Origin: Larix kaempferi
Lineage: Eukaryota > Streptophyta > Pinopsida > Pinales > Pinaceae
Reading direction: 5' to 3'
Length of the DNA stretch: 64,000 nucleotides
Assembly: GCA_027924585.1 (NCBI GenBank)
Contig: BSBM01000047.1
Coordinates: 26,901,001-26,965,000, forward strand
Shown piece after piece: positions 45,749-58,500 of this stretch. Each line of letters opens with the position of its first letter. Positions within the stretch are counted from its first letter, which is position 1. The translations under genes were made by a program, and so were the position numbers. A model generated the notes under the pieces. That model was given only the letters and a program-made list of their open reading frames with translations. It had not been told where the DNA came from and ran no database searches.

Positions 45749-48700
45749 TCATTGTGCCTTAACTGCTACAAGGCCCTTCTTGTTTATTATATTTTTTTCT
45801 TTTGTCCATCCTAGCCTTGGTGACCATGCCCATGTGATGCTATTTACATCGATCATCTTATTTTCTTCTACACCAATAACCCATTGTTGCTTTCTATTTA
45901 AGCAATTTTTGTACAAGACCTTCAGATCCTTCGATGCTCTTGTTTGCTTCCACCATTGCATCTCTACTTTGTAAGACCCAAGAGTACTAACATTTGAATC
46001 CTGATAAATATTACCAATCGCCCTACCCAACCATATTGCACAATCTGGATCTGGTGATTGCACAATGACCATTTGTCCCTTTACAACATCCACTCTTGGA
46101 ATGAATTCATCTATAAGCTTGTTGCATACTGGTCCAACATAGCAATCCTGCAAAGAAGGAACATTTTACTTCAAATGGGCATCCATAATTTCATGTTCAG
46201 ATCTTGTAGGTTCACTACTATGAATATCATGGCTTGACGATGGCCAAAAGTTAGTTTCTTACTAATCAATACTCTTGAAGGGATTGTCCAAATATTTATA
46301 TACAACGTCCCAATAATTTAACTTGGCACACCAAAATTGTTCACCTCCCTTCTCAATCCCTCAATTCCAGAATGAAATATATGTTTCTATTCCTTTTTTT
46401 ATTTCGTCAATGTCTGAAGGTCTTTTTTATTGCAGATTTAATAACCTGGGCTACCCCACTGGTAAGTCTGCGTGACCATCTGGAAATGGCTACCATAGAT
46501 GAATATGAGACAACCAAGCTTCATCCCAAAGTGATTCCCTCCATTGCATGACTGGAATGTTATCTATGACCTGACATTTAAAAAACTGGCATTTTTTGAT
46601 ACCGATGATTTTGGCATTTCCATCCAAAAGGTGGGGTTTCAAAAAACTCTTAAAATCGTAAAGTTCATCAATTAGATAAGGGACATAGAAATTTTTATCT
46701 TCACATGTCCTATAAGTATCCATAATTTCTGAGAGTGAAAATGTATCCTTGTGCATTAGCTTTACTGATAACCTTCCATAAGTTCCATCTATGTCTTCAT
46801 GGGTGTGTCCAACTGGGAGGAATCCAACTTCAACTATTTCGAACACTCTCCTTGCTGTTAAAAGAGATAAAAATGAAAATACAGAGCGATTTTTGTTATC
46901 GCCTAAAAAATTATCCATTTGCAACAAGAATATGGGTGGTAGTTTTCTATTTGGAATGCATTGATTAGTACCATCAACACACAATATATCATGTTGCATT
47001 ACATCTTGTCTGTATATCACACACTTTTCATATGACTCTGATTGCAATAGAGCATCATGCAATTTCTGCTTAGATGTTCCTCCTTTGTAGAGAAAACCAC
47101 CATATTTATCAACCACTGGTTCTTCAAGACTCTTCAAGCATTTAGGCAGGGATGTAACAGTGAAATTCGATCCCATCTCTAAAAATGAGAGGTTGAAATG
47201 GGAAAAACCCCCAGTCTTGTGACCATGAGTCAACATTCCAGTCAATGATATGGGAAGATTCATAACATTACTAAAATATTTTTCCTTCTTTCCCATCCTT
47301 GGAATGGAAGTCTTTGACTTATCCATTTTGTCATGAACAATACTCAGAAAAGTATTTGGATTTTTTTGTGAAGCTAATCTGTGAGAATAATATACTTGGC
47401 GACAACTTGCGATATATTAATTATGAGTTTCCTGATGTCCTCATAGCCTTTCCACCTTAGCTGGATCAGTGGTCCCCTTAATCTTATCCTGTATTTTAAT
47501 GCACTCATTACACCTTGCAAAGGAGTTTGATTTAGAAATTTTAACATCTCGAAAATCTTCTATCATCACCTTGCTAAAGGAGGATTGTGATACTGGAGGA
47601 AAACCAATACTTTCGATTTCTTCATTTGCCATTTTTCACAGCAAACCATGGGACATATTAGATGGCAATAATTTCAATGTTGTCCTTGTTCTATCTTCAC
47701 TGATTAATCGTGTAATATGTGGAGATTTGTCTAAATTATTTTCTACAATTTTATTAATAGTAGTTACCAGTACAACAGTGTCCTCCCTAGATTTTTCCAA
47801 TCCACCGTTACCATGCACAACTCTCACATCACCATTCAAGGACATTTTTTTATAATTTTAAAAATTGCTCCTTTTTATCCCATGGAATTTATACCATGCA
47901 TTTTGAAAGACGTCTATTGTTTCTAATCTCATTGTAAACATGCTTCTTTTTTGTCATTTCCTTCTTTGGCCACAAGATCATTTGATCCCATAGAATTTAT
48001 AACATATTGTCTTCTTGAATTTCCATTCATACTATGAAATTTATTCACACATTCAACTATTGATTGAAGTGAAATTTTTTATATACAAATATTTGAGCAA
48101 CAATGTTCACTGACAATTTTTGAAAGGAATGCACCCTGATCAATTCCAAGCATGTAAGGTACTGAGCTTGAATTTATTTCAAAAATTTTAGTTCCAGCTT
48201 GCCGCTTTACAAAATTGTATGTCCTTGTTCCATTACCTTTAACATATGTATATTCATAATGGGGAGTACCTGGAAGGACCATCTATAAAGGGAATTCTTC
48301 AAAAATATTCCAAATGTTGACCATATCTTTGTTTATGTTCTTTTTTAGTATAACATCCAAAGGAACATCATTGAGGTCAAGAAAATTGTTTGCACGCCAT
48401 CTTACAAGAGATCCTTCAAATACACAACAATCCCCGGAATTGCATAAGACTTTATGAACTAAAATACCGAACTCACCAACATCTAGTGGTTTGAATTGTA
48501 CAATGTCTCCTTCAAAAATAGTTGACGCTATTCCCCGAGCAACATAATGTGGCTTTAAAGAACATTGATGTGTCAAATTAACTTTCTCTCCCAGAAACTT
48601 GATATTGTGATTTTCTCTTAATACTTTCAAAGTAGTTTCATATTGATTATTGTTGAAATTCCTTTCAATAGAAACCAATGTTTTTGTATTAAAATCTATG

Positions 48701-49321
48701 ATTATTTTAATCGGACATACAACAAAACCTCCATTGGTAAACCCTGGACAACATGCCATACAAGAAAAAACCACTTCATCCACCAGAATACCAAAGAAGA
48801 AGTCACCCAAAAGCATTCCCCCAACAAAATCAGTCGCACTCACATTTGTTACAAAACCTATGGAAATGCAATCCTTGCATTCTAAACACTTATGTAACAA
48901 CTTAACTTTTCTCATAATAAAAGAAGATTTATTCTCAGTTGTTATGATATGTTCTACACTCGCCGAAGTAGAAGCTGGTGTCATTCACCTCATTCTCGTG
49001 AAGATCAGATTCAATGTGTTTAACGATCTCAGATGCAGGCCATTGAATATAGCGACCAACTACCTCTAACAATGTATCTGCACCTTCTGATGGATCAGGA
49101 AATTGAAGACTTGCATTTAAAGTATTAGTAAGGTTTACAATGATACATCCATCATGAATGCTGATATAATGCAATATTTTTCTTTCTAGAAAAGAGATTC
49201 CCTCAACAAATTTCAATCCATTTAGAAGGAGATCCATAGATTGCTGAGAACCAAAATCCATTTCAGAAGCGACTTCTGAAATATAAAATAACATGACACA
49301 CCGTTGAGAACCCAAATCCAT
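45749..49321 (-). pseudogene. DUF7869 (RNase H-like, transposase-related) gene, decayed
   Basis: Minus strand, in order: N-terminal part with FPDPSEGADTLLEVVGRYIQ (49090-49030); a cysteine-rich region CLECKDCISIGF with HYVARGIASTIFEGDIVQFK (48880-48490); FARCNECIKIQDKIKGTTDP (47530-47470); then the core MDKSKTSIPRMGKK, LPPIFLLQMDNFLGDNKNRS and FLPVGHTHEDIDGTYGRLS (47326-46760); finally a BAH-like tail with GQMVIVQSPDPDCAIWLGRA (46070-46010). The QMDN..GDNKN and GHTHEDID motifs are those of DUF7869, which I take to be an RNase H-fold, transposase-like domain. Stops and frameshifts separate the pieces; introns are possible but not resolved. The 278-codon core frame (46490-47326) is the best preserved. 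Confidence 0.65.
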
Positions 49322-49429
49322 TTCAGAAGCGATTTATGAAATATAAAATAAAAAGAGCACATTAAAAATAATATTTATTTTAAACAAAGAATATTTTTTC
49401 CCACTAGTATATATTATCAAATAAGTCAA

Positions 49430-51260
49430 TATGAAGGGTCGACCGACCCTTCATTTACAACATAAATGTAAAAATATTTAATCTAAAAAGTATAGGCCGA
49501 GAATTCTCGACTTTTGACTTTCGCTGTAAATAGTAGGGATCCAGACATCATCTAAGTTATAGCATATAAATTTTTTTTGTCCCAAACTCTATTATCCGAC
49601 AACGGGATCGATCACCCCTTCGTTTAATAGATAAGTGTGAACACCTATATCTATAAATTCCCTATATCCAGAATGGCGAACACAAGAAGGATCAACCGAC
49701 CCTTCTTGTAGTCTATAATGATTATGAAAATAATAATGGGAAGAAGAAGGGTCGGTCAACCCTTCATTTATGAGGGAATTGTAAAATTATTTAACCTACG
49801 AAGCCTAGGCCATTAATTCATGTATATCCAAAATGGTGAACACTGAAAGAATACTGAGCACAAGAAGGTTCAACCGACCCTTCATTTATGAGAGAAATGT
49901 AAAAATATTTAATCTACCAAGTCTAGGTTGACAATTCCCGACTATCGACCTTCGTTGTAAATAGTAGGGATCTGGACTTCAGCTAATTTATAACATATAA
50001 ACAATGTTTGTCCCAACTTTTGTTTTTCGACAAGACAAATCAGCCTCCCCTTCGTTTATTAGATAATTGTGAAAACCTATATCCAACAATTCCCTATATC
50101 TAGAATGGTGAACACAAGAAGGATCGACAGACCCTTCTTTCAGTCTAGAACTATTATGAAAAGAATAATTGGAAGAAGAAGGGTCGGTCTCCCCTTCATT
50201 TATGAGGGAATTGTAAAAATATTCAACCTAAGAAGTCCAGGCCGTTAATTCATGTATATCCAAAATGGTGAACACTAGAAGAATACTTAGCACAAAAAGG
50301 ATCGACTGACCCTTCTTGCAGTCTAGAACTATTATGAAAATAATACTAGGCAGAAGAAGGGTCGGTCGCCCCTTCATTTATGAGGGAATTGTAAAAATAT
50401 TCAACCTACGAAGTCTAGGCCATAAATTCATGTATATCCAAAATGGTGAACACTGGAATAATACTGAGCACAAGAAGGCTCGACTGAACCTTAATTTACA
50501 AGAGAAATATAAAAATATTTAATCTATGAAGGCTAGGCCGACAATTCCCAAGTTCCGACTTCCCTTGTAAATAGTAGGGATCTGAACATAAGCTAAGTTA
50601 TAACATATCAAAAATGTTTGTCCCGACTTCCATTTTCCAACAAGAAGGATCATTCGCTCCTTCATTTAGTAGATAATTGTGACCATATGTATCCAGCAAT
50701 TCCCTATATCCAGAATGGAGAACATAAGAAGGATCGACCGACCCTTCTTCCAGTCTAGAACTATTATGAAAAGAATACTGGGCAGAAGAAGGGTCATTCG
50801 CCCCTTCATTTATGAGGGAATTGTAAAAATATTCAACCTACGAAGGCTAGGCCGTCAATTCATGTATATCCAAAATGGGGAACACTGGAAGAATACTGAG
50901 CACAAGAAGGGTTGACCGACCCTTAATTTATGAGAGAAATGTAAAAATATTTAATCTACAGAGGCTAGCCCAACAATTCCTGACTTCTGACTTCCACTAT
51001 AAATAGTAGGGACCCGGACATTAGCTAAGTTATAACATATAAAAAATGTTTGTCCCGACTTCCATTTTCCAACAAGAAGGATTGGTCGCCCCTTTGTTTA
51101 GTAGATAATTGTGAGCACTTATATCCAAGAATTCACCTATATCCAGAATGGAAAACACAAGAAGGATCAACCGACCCTTCTTGCCGTCTAAAACTATTAT
51201 GAAAATAATACTAGGTAGAAGAAGGGTTGTCTGCCCCTTCATTTATGAGGTAATTGTAAA
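49430..51260 (+). repeat. Satellite with a 432-bp unit and GAAGGGTCG palindromes
   Basis: The phrase GTCTA(G/T)AA(C/T)(T/G)ATTATGAAAA occurs at about 49708, 50144, 50320, 50752 and 51187, giving spacings of 436, 176, 432 and 435. The unit is thus about 432 bp, with one extra 176-bp partial unit at 50144-50320. Each unit carries two or three near-palindromes of the type GAAGGGTCG-NN-CGACCCTTC (clearest at 49432-49451). Copies are about 85-90 percent alike by eye. Short frames such as 50316-50522 are by-products. Confidence 0.9.
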
Positions 51261-52822
51261 AATAGAACAACTTTAAGAAAGAGTGGCCACTCTTTATCTG
51301 ATAATATTTCCACTTCCCAACAAACTATGCGAAGCAATGTTCCTATGAAATTTGTGTTTAGAGTGCCAATATCTACATTCCCCACTCCTAAAAAACATCC
51401 CTGGAGAAAGGAGCATACTCTATTTAAAAAAAAACGGGATCATAATGTTTAATGAAACATCTTGTAAAAATTTATAATAAATCAACGGTTCAGATTCGAG
51501 GAGGGTTAAGATCTGTGGCAGACAAGGAATCTACTAGGCAAAGGTGCATGTTCTATAACGTTAGAAACTTTGGAGAAATGACCTTTGGTACATGTTAAAG
51601 TTAGTAAGCAATCTACAATTGATGAGTGGAGGAATAAAATATCTATGGTTGATGTTGATTTCATACTTTCAACTAGTGCGAAGAATGAAAAGGGTAAGTG
51701 GTAGTGTAATTTTTACCGCTTACCACATGTCGAGTCGAGGATCGTTCCGCTGAATGAAAAATTGTAATGGAAAACCACTTCTCATGATCCTGAAACCACC
51801 TACACGAGATATTATAAAAGCTAGTATCTTCTTATGGTTGATGGAAATTACCCATGCAACCAGGTGTGATCCTATGTGTACTTCAATATATTATTTTTTC
51901 TAGAAGTAGAAAACCGGAAGGCAATTAGATGGTTATTGTATCGACGAGTTATATTTATTGGCAATTTATATTCTTAATCGAACTATAGATAATGAGCATC
52001 ATCCGTGCAATTACGGGCGATGTCCGATATATATATTAGTCCGCTCGTTATACCATATACTTTAGTGTGTAGTCAGTAGATCATTATTTTTAAGCATAGC
52101 CAAACACCAAGCATTTAAGTCCTACTCTCAAATAATAGAGGAGAAGTTGATGATTACCTATCATTACAACACACAATACCAATCTCTATTGACGTTAAGT
52201 GCTGTTGCATGCTGTACACCATGCAACGTTCACCAACCCACATACACATTGGAGGAATCACCTATCTGTTGCCAAAAAGAGCAAGCGTGATCCTGATGGA
52301 ACCAAGCATAATCAAACCCACAACCTCATGATAAAGGGTCAGTTTTGGCTGAGAGATTCGACTAATTGGGCTACCCATTACGGCCTATCCTTAATACCTT
52401 ATTCGTTGTTATGTTCTTAACATTGTTATTTTCTAATACATTCCTTTAGATTCAGTCAGTAAATGATACCTGATCAATTAGATTAGTGTGTCATAGAATG
52501 CCTTACTTGCTTGTCAATAAATATAGTCTGAACCTTATCTCGCTCTTGTATCATGTCGAAACGTTCTAGTTATATTGAACTTTCCTTTAAGAACTAAAAG
52601 AATAGCTTGGAATTATATGGATATTAAATTAATAAATACTTTAATACAGCTGACCAATTCTTTCTGATACAAGATCACTCTTTCTATTATTTAAGGAACC
52701 TTTTTGTCCAATCGCGACATAGACAAAGGTTTTCTATTTTATCTTTTCAAGCATATATATATATAGTTTACATATGGGTACATAATGACCTAGCGGTTCA
52801 TTAAACGATGTGAGTAACTAGC
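51261..52822. other. Spacer, no gene recognised
   Basis: One stretch (51600-51715) reads TIDEWRNKISMVDVDFILST in the plus strand but is quickly interrupted. (TA)n near 52750-52768. Otherwise nothing identifiable. Confidence 0.5.
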
Positions 52823-52885
52823 TCGACATGTGATGGTCAAAACGAAGGTTCGACATGTGATGGTCAAAACGAAGGTTCGACATGT
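52823..52885 (+). repeat. 27-bp tandem repeat, two and a third copies
   Basis: TCGACATGTGATGGTCAAAA CGAAGGT is repeated exactly at 52823 and 52850, with the first ten bases again at 52877. Confidence 0.9.
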
Positions 52886-53011
52886 TCTCCAAAGTGATTG
52901 AACAGAGGACCTAGTCGGGAGACCGACCTAGGATCCTCCAACATCTACCCCATGAACAAGATATTTCTTCGTCCCGAAGAAATCAGAAAATAACTAGAGC
53001 TAGATAAACAG

Positions 53012-53305
53012 ATGAACTTCACTGTGTCTTTTCTTGTAAATAAGTGTAGACAGTTGATGAATCTAAGCTGGTACTGGCTACTATCATGGCTGGAAATGGG
53101 TCGTCAAGTCTGGGAGTATGTACATGCTGGTAGACGAAAGTTGACAACATGGTCTAGTACCAAACAACTTTGGACGACTGCTGCAAGCCTAGCATTGACA
53201 ACAGTGGCAGCTCATGTTTTTTTAGAGAAGGAAGTGTCCAAGAAAACAGGTACATGGACAACTAATCTTCTCACGTCCATTCCAACTTGTACACCAATAA
53301 GTTAG
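53012..53305 (+). other. Open frame without recognisable domain
   Basis: A 97-codon frame in complex sequence between repeats. No family recognised; the alternative frame (GNGSSSLGVCTCW...) is equally unremarkable. Downstream to 53817 nothing is identified. Confidence 0.2.
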
Positions 53306-53817
53306 TGAAAGAAGAATGACGAAAACGTGATTGGTGGCAAGGAACATAATGACAAATCCTCGTCTTAGGGCTTCGAGAGTGCTCGAAATGCCCATATATC
53401 ATGGTGTGGTGAGGATTTGTCAGGGAACTGATGTCAAAATGCTCATATATCACTAAGAGAACTGGGGAGTGACCATAAGACTCAAGTATTTATGATAAAA
53501 CAACAAATGAAAGGGAACAAAGGTGGTAAAGAAGAGTGCCATGAATTCCCGAAGATTTCATTTTGCTACGATATGGGGTATGGTTTAGCCTATATATAGT
53601 GAATGGCTAGTGAATTGACTGGGATGGGATGGATGGGGAATGATCATTATCTCAGTATGGCGAGATGGTGGTCATAGATGTCATCTGTAGAGACTGTAGA
53701 TTTTTCTGGAGTAATTGTAAATGTATCACTCCAATCGATGCCTTGAGAAAGGATTGTATGCTGACATGGTGATGGTTTATATGATGAAATTCTGAAATGG
53801 CGGTTATCCTAATAGTG

Positions 53818-54170
53818 CTAATGTTTAATGATGGCTTGTATCACTTGTGTGAAGAAAATAATCTCATCATGCTTTAGTCGACTTTATGTCTTGTCATGAA
53901 AAATTGATAGTGATGATGATGATTCAGTCCTGACGGTGCTAATGGTGAATGATGGCTTGTATCACTTGTGTGAAGAAAATAATCTCATCGTGCTTTAGTT
54001 GGCATTATGTCTTGTCACAAACAATTGATAGTGATGATGATGATTTAGTCATGTCGATGCTAATGGTGAATGATGGCTTATATCACTTGCGTGAAGAAAA
54101 TAATCTCATCATGCTTTAGTCGACATTATGTCTTGTCACGAAAAATTGATAGTGATGATGATGATTCAAT
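53818..54170 (+). repeat. 121-bp tandem repeat, three copies, running into an ORF
   Basis: TGATGGCTTGTATCACTTGT GTGAAG recurs with 121-bp spacing (copies from about 53817, 53938 and 54059). Each copy encodes NDGLYHLCEENNLIM in one frame, ended by a stop. The third copy supplies the first 15 or so codons of the ORF at 54128. Confidence 0.9.
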
Positions 54171-54751
54171 CGACATATTGTTGGTCAGATTTGTGTCAGT
54201 TCAGTCGAGCATCATTGTTTAGCATGTTGTATCGACTGTATGGATTACCAAATTGTGTATTTTTTAAAGAAGAATGGGCACCTCTTGTGCATCATATTCT
54301 CAACACAGCCGGTGAATCTTTTAATTGGGAACATATATTATCTGTGGTAATGAGTGAAACTATTGAGAAGTATAAGAAAGATTTTGTTACCAAAAATTCA
54401 TCATTCTATCTTTCAGGGTATGTGATCGACATTTTCTGCTCATCTTTTCCTTTCCCTACCATGGGATGGAAATGGACAAAAGTAGCACCACCGGTTCATA
54501 TCTATTCCTTTGCATTATGGGAAGGAAATTACATTCCTTTAATCTATGACATATGTGACAAATTTCTTGGGTCTATTCATATTATGACCTTCAATGACGA
54601 TGCACCCATATTTTCACTACAGGCCAAGTCTTTGATTGCTACAATGGGATATTGGTATATGGGAGAGTATTTCTCTTATATCAAGATCTGGGGTAGTAAA
54701 TCAACTCATATTCTACCCATAATTGTACCTGATAAAATGGTACTTGATTAA
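54128..54751 (+). CDS. Unknown 207-residue ORF, probably retroelement-associated
   Basis: The longest unassigned intact frame in the window. It contains LYGLPNCVFFKEEWAPLVHH, GESFNWEHILSVVMSETIEK, FYLSGYVIDIFCSSFPFPTM, GWKWTKVAPPVHIYSFALWE and AKSLIATMGYWYMGEYFSYI. I remember similar SSYLLDAICY...PPIHVY..LWE text in uncharacterised plant transposon-linked proteins, which is weak evidence. The first codons come from the 121-bp repeat, so the true start may be later (MLYRLYGLPN at 54215) or missing upstream. Ends at TAA 54749-54751. It could be a C-terminal exon. Confidence 0.35.
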   Translation: MSCHEKLIVMMMIQSTYCWSDLCQFSRASLFSMLYRLYGLPNCVFFKEEWAPLVHHILNTAGESFNWEHILSVVMSETIEKYKKDFVTKNSSFYLSGYVIDIFCSSFPFPTMGWKWTKVAPPVHIYSFALWEGNYIPLIYDICDKFLGSIHIMTFNDDAPIFSLQAKSLIATMGYWYMGEYFSYIKIWGSKSTHILPIIVPDKMVLD

Positions 54752-54807
54752 ATATCGTATTAGATAGTGATTGAAGTCATTTATCAGCATATCAGACCTT
54801 GGTTATA

Positions 54808-55047
54808 GCTGACAATAAAGAAAGGAAGAATCCACAATACTTTCCTTAAAGAATATAAGAAAAAAGTGTAGTCTTACTGCGATCAATTGTCACAATTCCT
54901 CCTCTTTTTTTCCCAAGCGCAAATAGCAAGTGATCAGATATTGCTAACATGTGAACCTCCTCAGCCTCACCGATGGACAACTCGAGGAACTAATATAACT
55001 TCTGCCATCAATATTTTGAATTTAGTTTTTGGAGTATTTGTATTAAA
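54808..55047 (-). repeat. Dispersed 240-bp repeat, copy 2
   Basis: Second copy of 30581-30820. The exon-like block is 54878-55001 (again exactly 124 bases) with acceptor GGCAG and donor GTAAGA kept, but CAG has become TAG at its fifth codon or so. Repeats of the AACAAGCCATCTTCCAT type follow on the right (55080-55160), as beside copy 1. Confidence 0.9.
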
Positions 55048-55595
55048 CCCATAAAATATTCTCTGTTACATACGAGCCATCTTCTGTTAAAAACGAGCGA
55101 TCTTCCATATTCCATAAAAACAAGCCATCTTCCATTAAAAATGAGCCTCCTTCTCTATTCCTTTAAAAATGAGCCATATTCAAATCGTTTCGTCTATGCT
55201 CTTCCAGTGTTTTTTTTATTTCATCTTCCGAGAACAAAATTACATTATGAATGTACACTGCTCAAGAGTGTATTGTTAGTAAACATGACTAAAATAAAGA
55301 CCAGATGTCTTTTTCATGACTTACAAAAGATTTATATCTTTTTTACATATCAAGATAAGTAACTGGTGAATAACATCACGAGTGACTGTTGTATCAAGTA
55401 CAAAAAATATATATACATAAGTGTCCTCGTAAAGAGAACTCAGTTCAGTGATGATCCGCAGGAACCAAAAAAATTCATCCAACAAAAACAGCAAGAAACA
55501 CCAATCCTCACATATCATTCTATGAATGGTCTATGATAAAATTCCTGAGCATTCCCATTAATGTACTCTTTTATCTTCCATACACCTAGATCCAG
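55048..55595. other. Spacer between the dispersed repeat and the LINE
   Basis: Includes ATCTTCCATATTCC-type short repeats (55080-55180). No poly(T) run that would mark the LINE's 3' end was seen, so its tail is lost or lies inside this stretch. Confidence 0.4.
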
Positions 55596-58500
55596 CTACA
55601 ACCCCTCCTTCGAGAACGTATTTGCTTCTTGGTTATTTTCCCTGTAGACATGACAACAAGCAAAAGAATCAAAAGATTTCAATACTGCTTTGATGGAGTT
55701 CAAAATGTTTGAGAGTCTTAAATTCCGACATAGTTGAGTGCCATAAATCCACTTAACCACACTTAAAGAATAACCAAAAACTGTAAATTTTCTGTACCCA
55801 ATCTCAACTGCATAGGTAATAAGGAATTTTAAGCTCAAAAGATCAGCATAGTTGTTGCTACCCACACCAATACCAAGAGACATCTCAAAATAGTGCTCAT
55901 TTGAAAGAAAAAGGAGAGCCCCTCCCACACAAATGTTATTCTATGAGGCCCCGTCAAAGAAACCCCATGGCTGGGTCCTGTCAATAACCACTAGATGAAT
56001 AAACCTGGAACGAGTAGCTCTAATAATATGCTGGAAAGGAGGAAATAGTCCACAACATGATGTGGCAGTGATAACCAGTGAGCATGTTTTCTCAGTGAAA
56101 ATGAGATGATTGCGGGATAGCCACACCCCCCTAAAGAACCAACAAAGGAAGGACACTGAAACATTTACAAGTTGGATCATTAAACCATGAGCTCCACGCT
56201 AAATCCACAGAAACCCCCTCCCCTCTACACAAGAGTTTAAAAACCCTCGACCATTCCACCCACACTTCTTTAATATATGGACAATGAAGAAAAAGGTGAT
56301 AGACAATTTCCTCTGCAGATTTGCACAATACACACCAACCCGGTCCATGTTTATTTCATTTTTGTAGGTTGTCCCATGTTGGTACTTTATTTTCCAAAAC
56401 ATTCCACATGAACAACCGAGTCTTGGGCGGACTCTTAAGTTTCCACAACACTCTCCACCACCAAACCATATTTCCATGTACATGGTCTTCACTAATCCTC
56501 AAATATCCGCCTTTAGGAGTGTACACTCCTGATGGATCAATGTCCCAAATAAGTTCATCTTTAGTTTCACCAAGGTAGATATGATCTCTGTTGAGATTCC
56601 TAATATACCTGGAAATTTCAATTTCAACTACAGCATTCAATCCCAAATATTTTTCCGATCTCCAAGATTGAATGCTTGGGATTCTCATAAGGGAATATGT
56701 GAGCTGATGTAGGAAGACAATACCCCTTTGCCACAAATCATCCACCGTCGGTTCAGATAACATATGTTGGAATTCAAAACCCACACACGGATCTTGTCCA
56801 ACCCTAACCTTACGCCCATTTCCAATGTTCCAGACTAGATTTTTTCAATAACATGGAAAGATGAAACCACAGCTTTCCAAATCACAAATCCATCAGAATA
56901 TGTCTTCACAGGATTCCTAATCCAATATTCAATCGTGTTCGGTGCAATATACTTTTGAAACATCACTTGTGCCCATAATCCACCAGTCTTAAGCATTCTC
57001 CAACCACCCTTTGCTGCCAACGCTGTAGAAAATGAAAAGATGTTCTTCAGTCCCCATCCCCCCATAGCTTTGGGGATAGCAATCCTTTCCCATCTAACCC
57101 AAGTAGAAACAAAAGCGTCCCCTTTTCCATTCCATAGAAAACGAAAACACAACCATCTAGCAATTTCCAAGATACCTCTAGGGATCCAAGACAGGGACAT
57201 CCAATACACAGGGATTGCTTCCAAAACAGACTTTACCAAAACCAATCTCTCATCCCGAGAGAGCCATTTGTGACTCCAACTCTTAAGTTGTTTCTCCAAC
57301 TTCTTGATCAACCACTTCCAATTTTGGATTTTATGGTCATTAGGTTTCAAATTTAAACCCAAATATTTCAGCCCTTCTTGCAAAGTTAAGTGGTTATAGG
57401 GGAAGAACCTATTAAAAGCAACCACCTCCTCAACACTAAGCAATTTGGTAGACAAAGTGGATTTTTTAGAGTTGATTTCCATCCCTGTCGCCTTGGAAAA
57501 AAGAACAAGAATCTCCCTCAAATTAAGAGCATCCCATTTCGATCCAGAACAGAAAATGAGAACATCATCTACAAAAAGTAGATGTGTGATTTGAAGTTCT
57601 GGGGAAATCTGTATACCCCTTAGAGAACCAGAACTTTTGGCATCCTTTATAGCATGGATAAGTCCTTCAGCTACTAAAAGAAACAATAGGGGCGATAACA
57701 GACATCCTTTCCTGAGAGCACGTCTCGAATGAAAAAACGGAGATGCTTCCCCATTGATAATGCAGCTCATAATCTGATCCGAATTTTAGGGGGCATATGG
57801 TCTAAATTCGGATGTATAAGCCATAAAAGTATTAAATAGAGAGGCCACCCTCTCTCATCCATGGTATTTAGTAGCACATAGTTTTGGCCCATGGTATAGC
57901 CTCAAAACACATTGTAATAATGCTATATAAAGGCCTAGCAAGCCTTCTCATGATAACAAGTTACTCATTTGGTTTCTCTCCTATTTTCTATTGTTCATTG
58001 TGAGATTATTTAGATCTGAGTGAGTTATTGGTAATTAGTTTTAGAGGTGGGGATCCTCTATGAGCCTCACCTCCCATTCACTTCATGTGTTTTTGTTCAT
58101 GCTTATTCTTATGCAATATTAGGGTTTTCATGTGAATTTTATGACAGATTTGCATGTTTAATCTCCTCCTCTCTCGGCATTCAAGCCTTCTGGTTCTCAG
58201 CTCCCAAGATCCGGATCATAATCCATCTAATGAAACCAATATCAAAACCAAGATGGGTAAGTAAAAGGCATAAGAGAATCCAACTTACTTTATCAGAGGC
58301 CTTTGCTAGATCAATTTTTAAAATTTCTCCTTTCAACTTCTTGGTTTTTATACTGTGTATACCCTCTTGAGCAACCTTGATGGCTTCATGAATTTGTCGG
58401 CCTTCCAAATACCTGAATTGTTCCTTTGAGATATGAGTCAAGAGAATAGCCCTAATACGCTTTGCAATGATTTTGGTAACAACCTTATAGATACAATTAC

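Noticed and set aside
48643-49069. Plus-strand frames of up to 139 codons at 48643-49069
   Set aside because: They are antisense to the DUF7869 gene fragment and show no domain.
49430-51260. CRISPR-like regular palindromic repeats
   Set aside because: Unit length 432 bp, spacers are themselves repeated, and the host is clearly a plant.
26958-54170. Two tandem repeats with the same 121-bp period (26958 and 53818) as one family
   Set aside because: Their sequences are unrelated; the equal period is coincidence.
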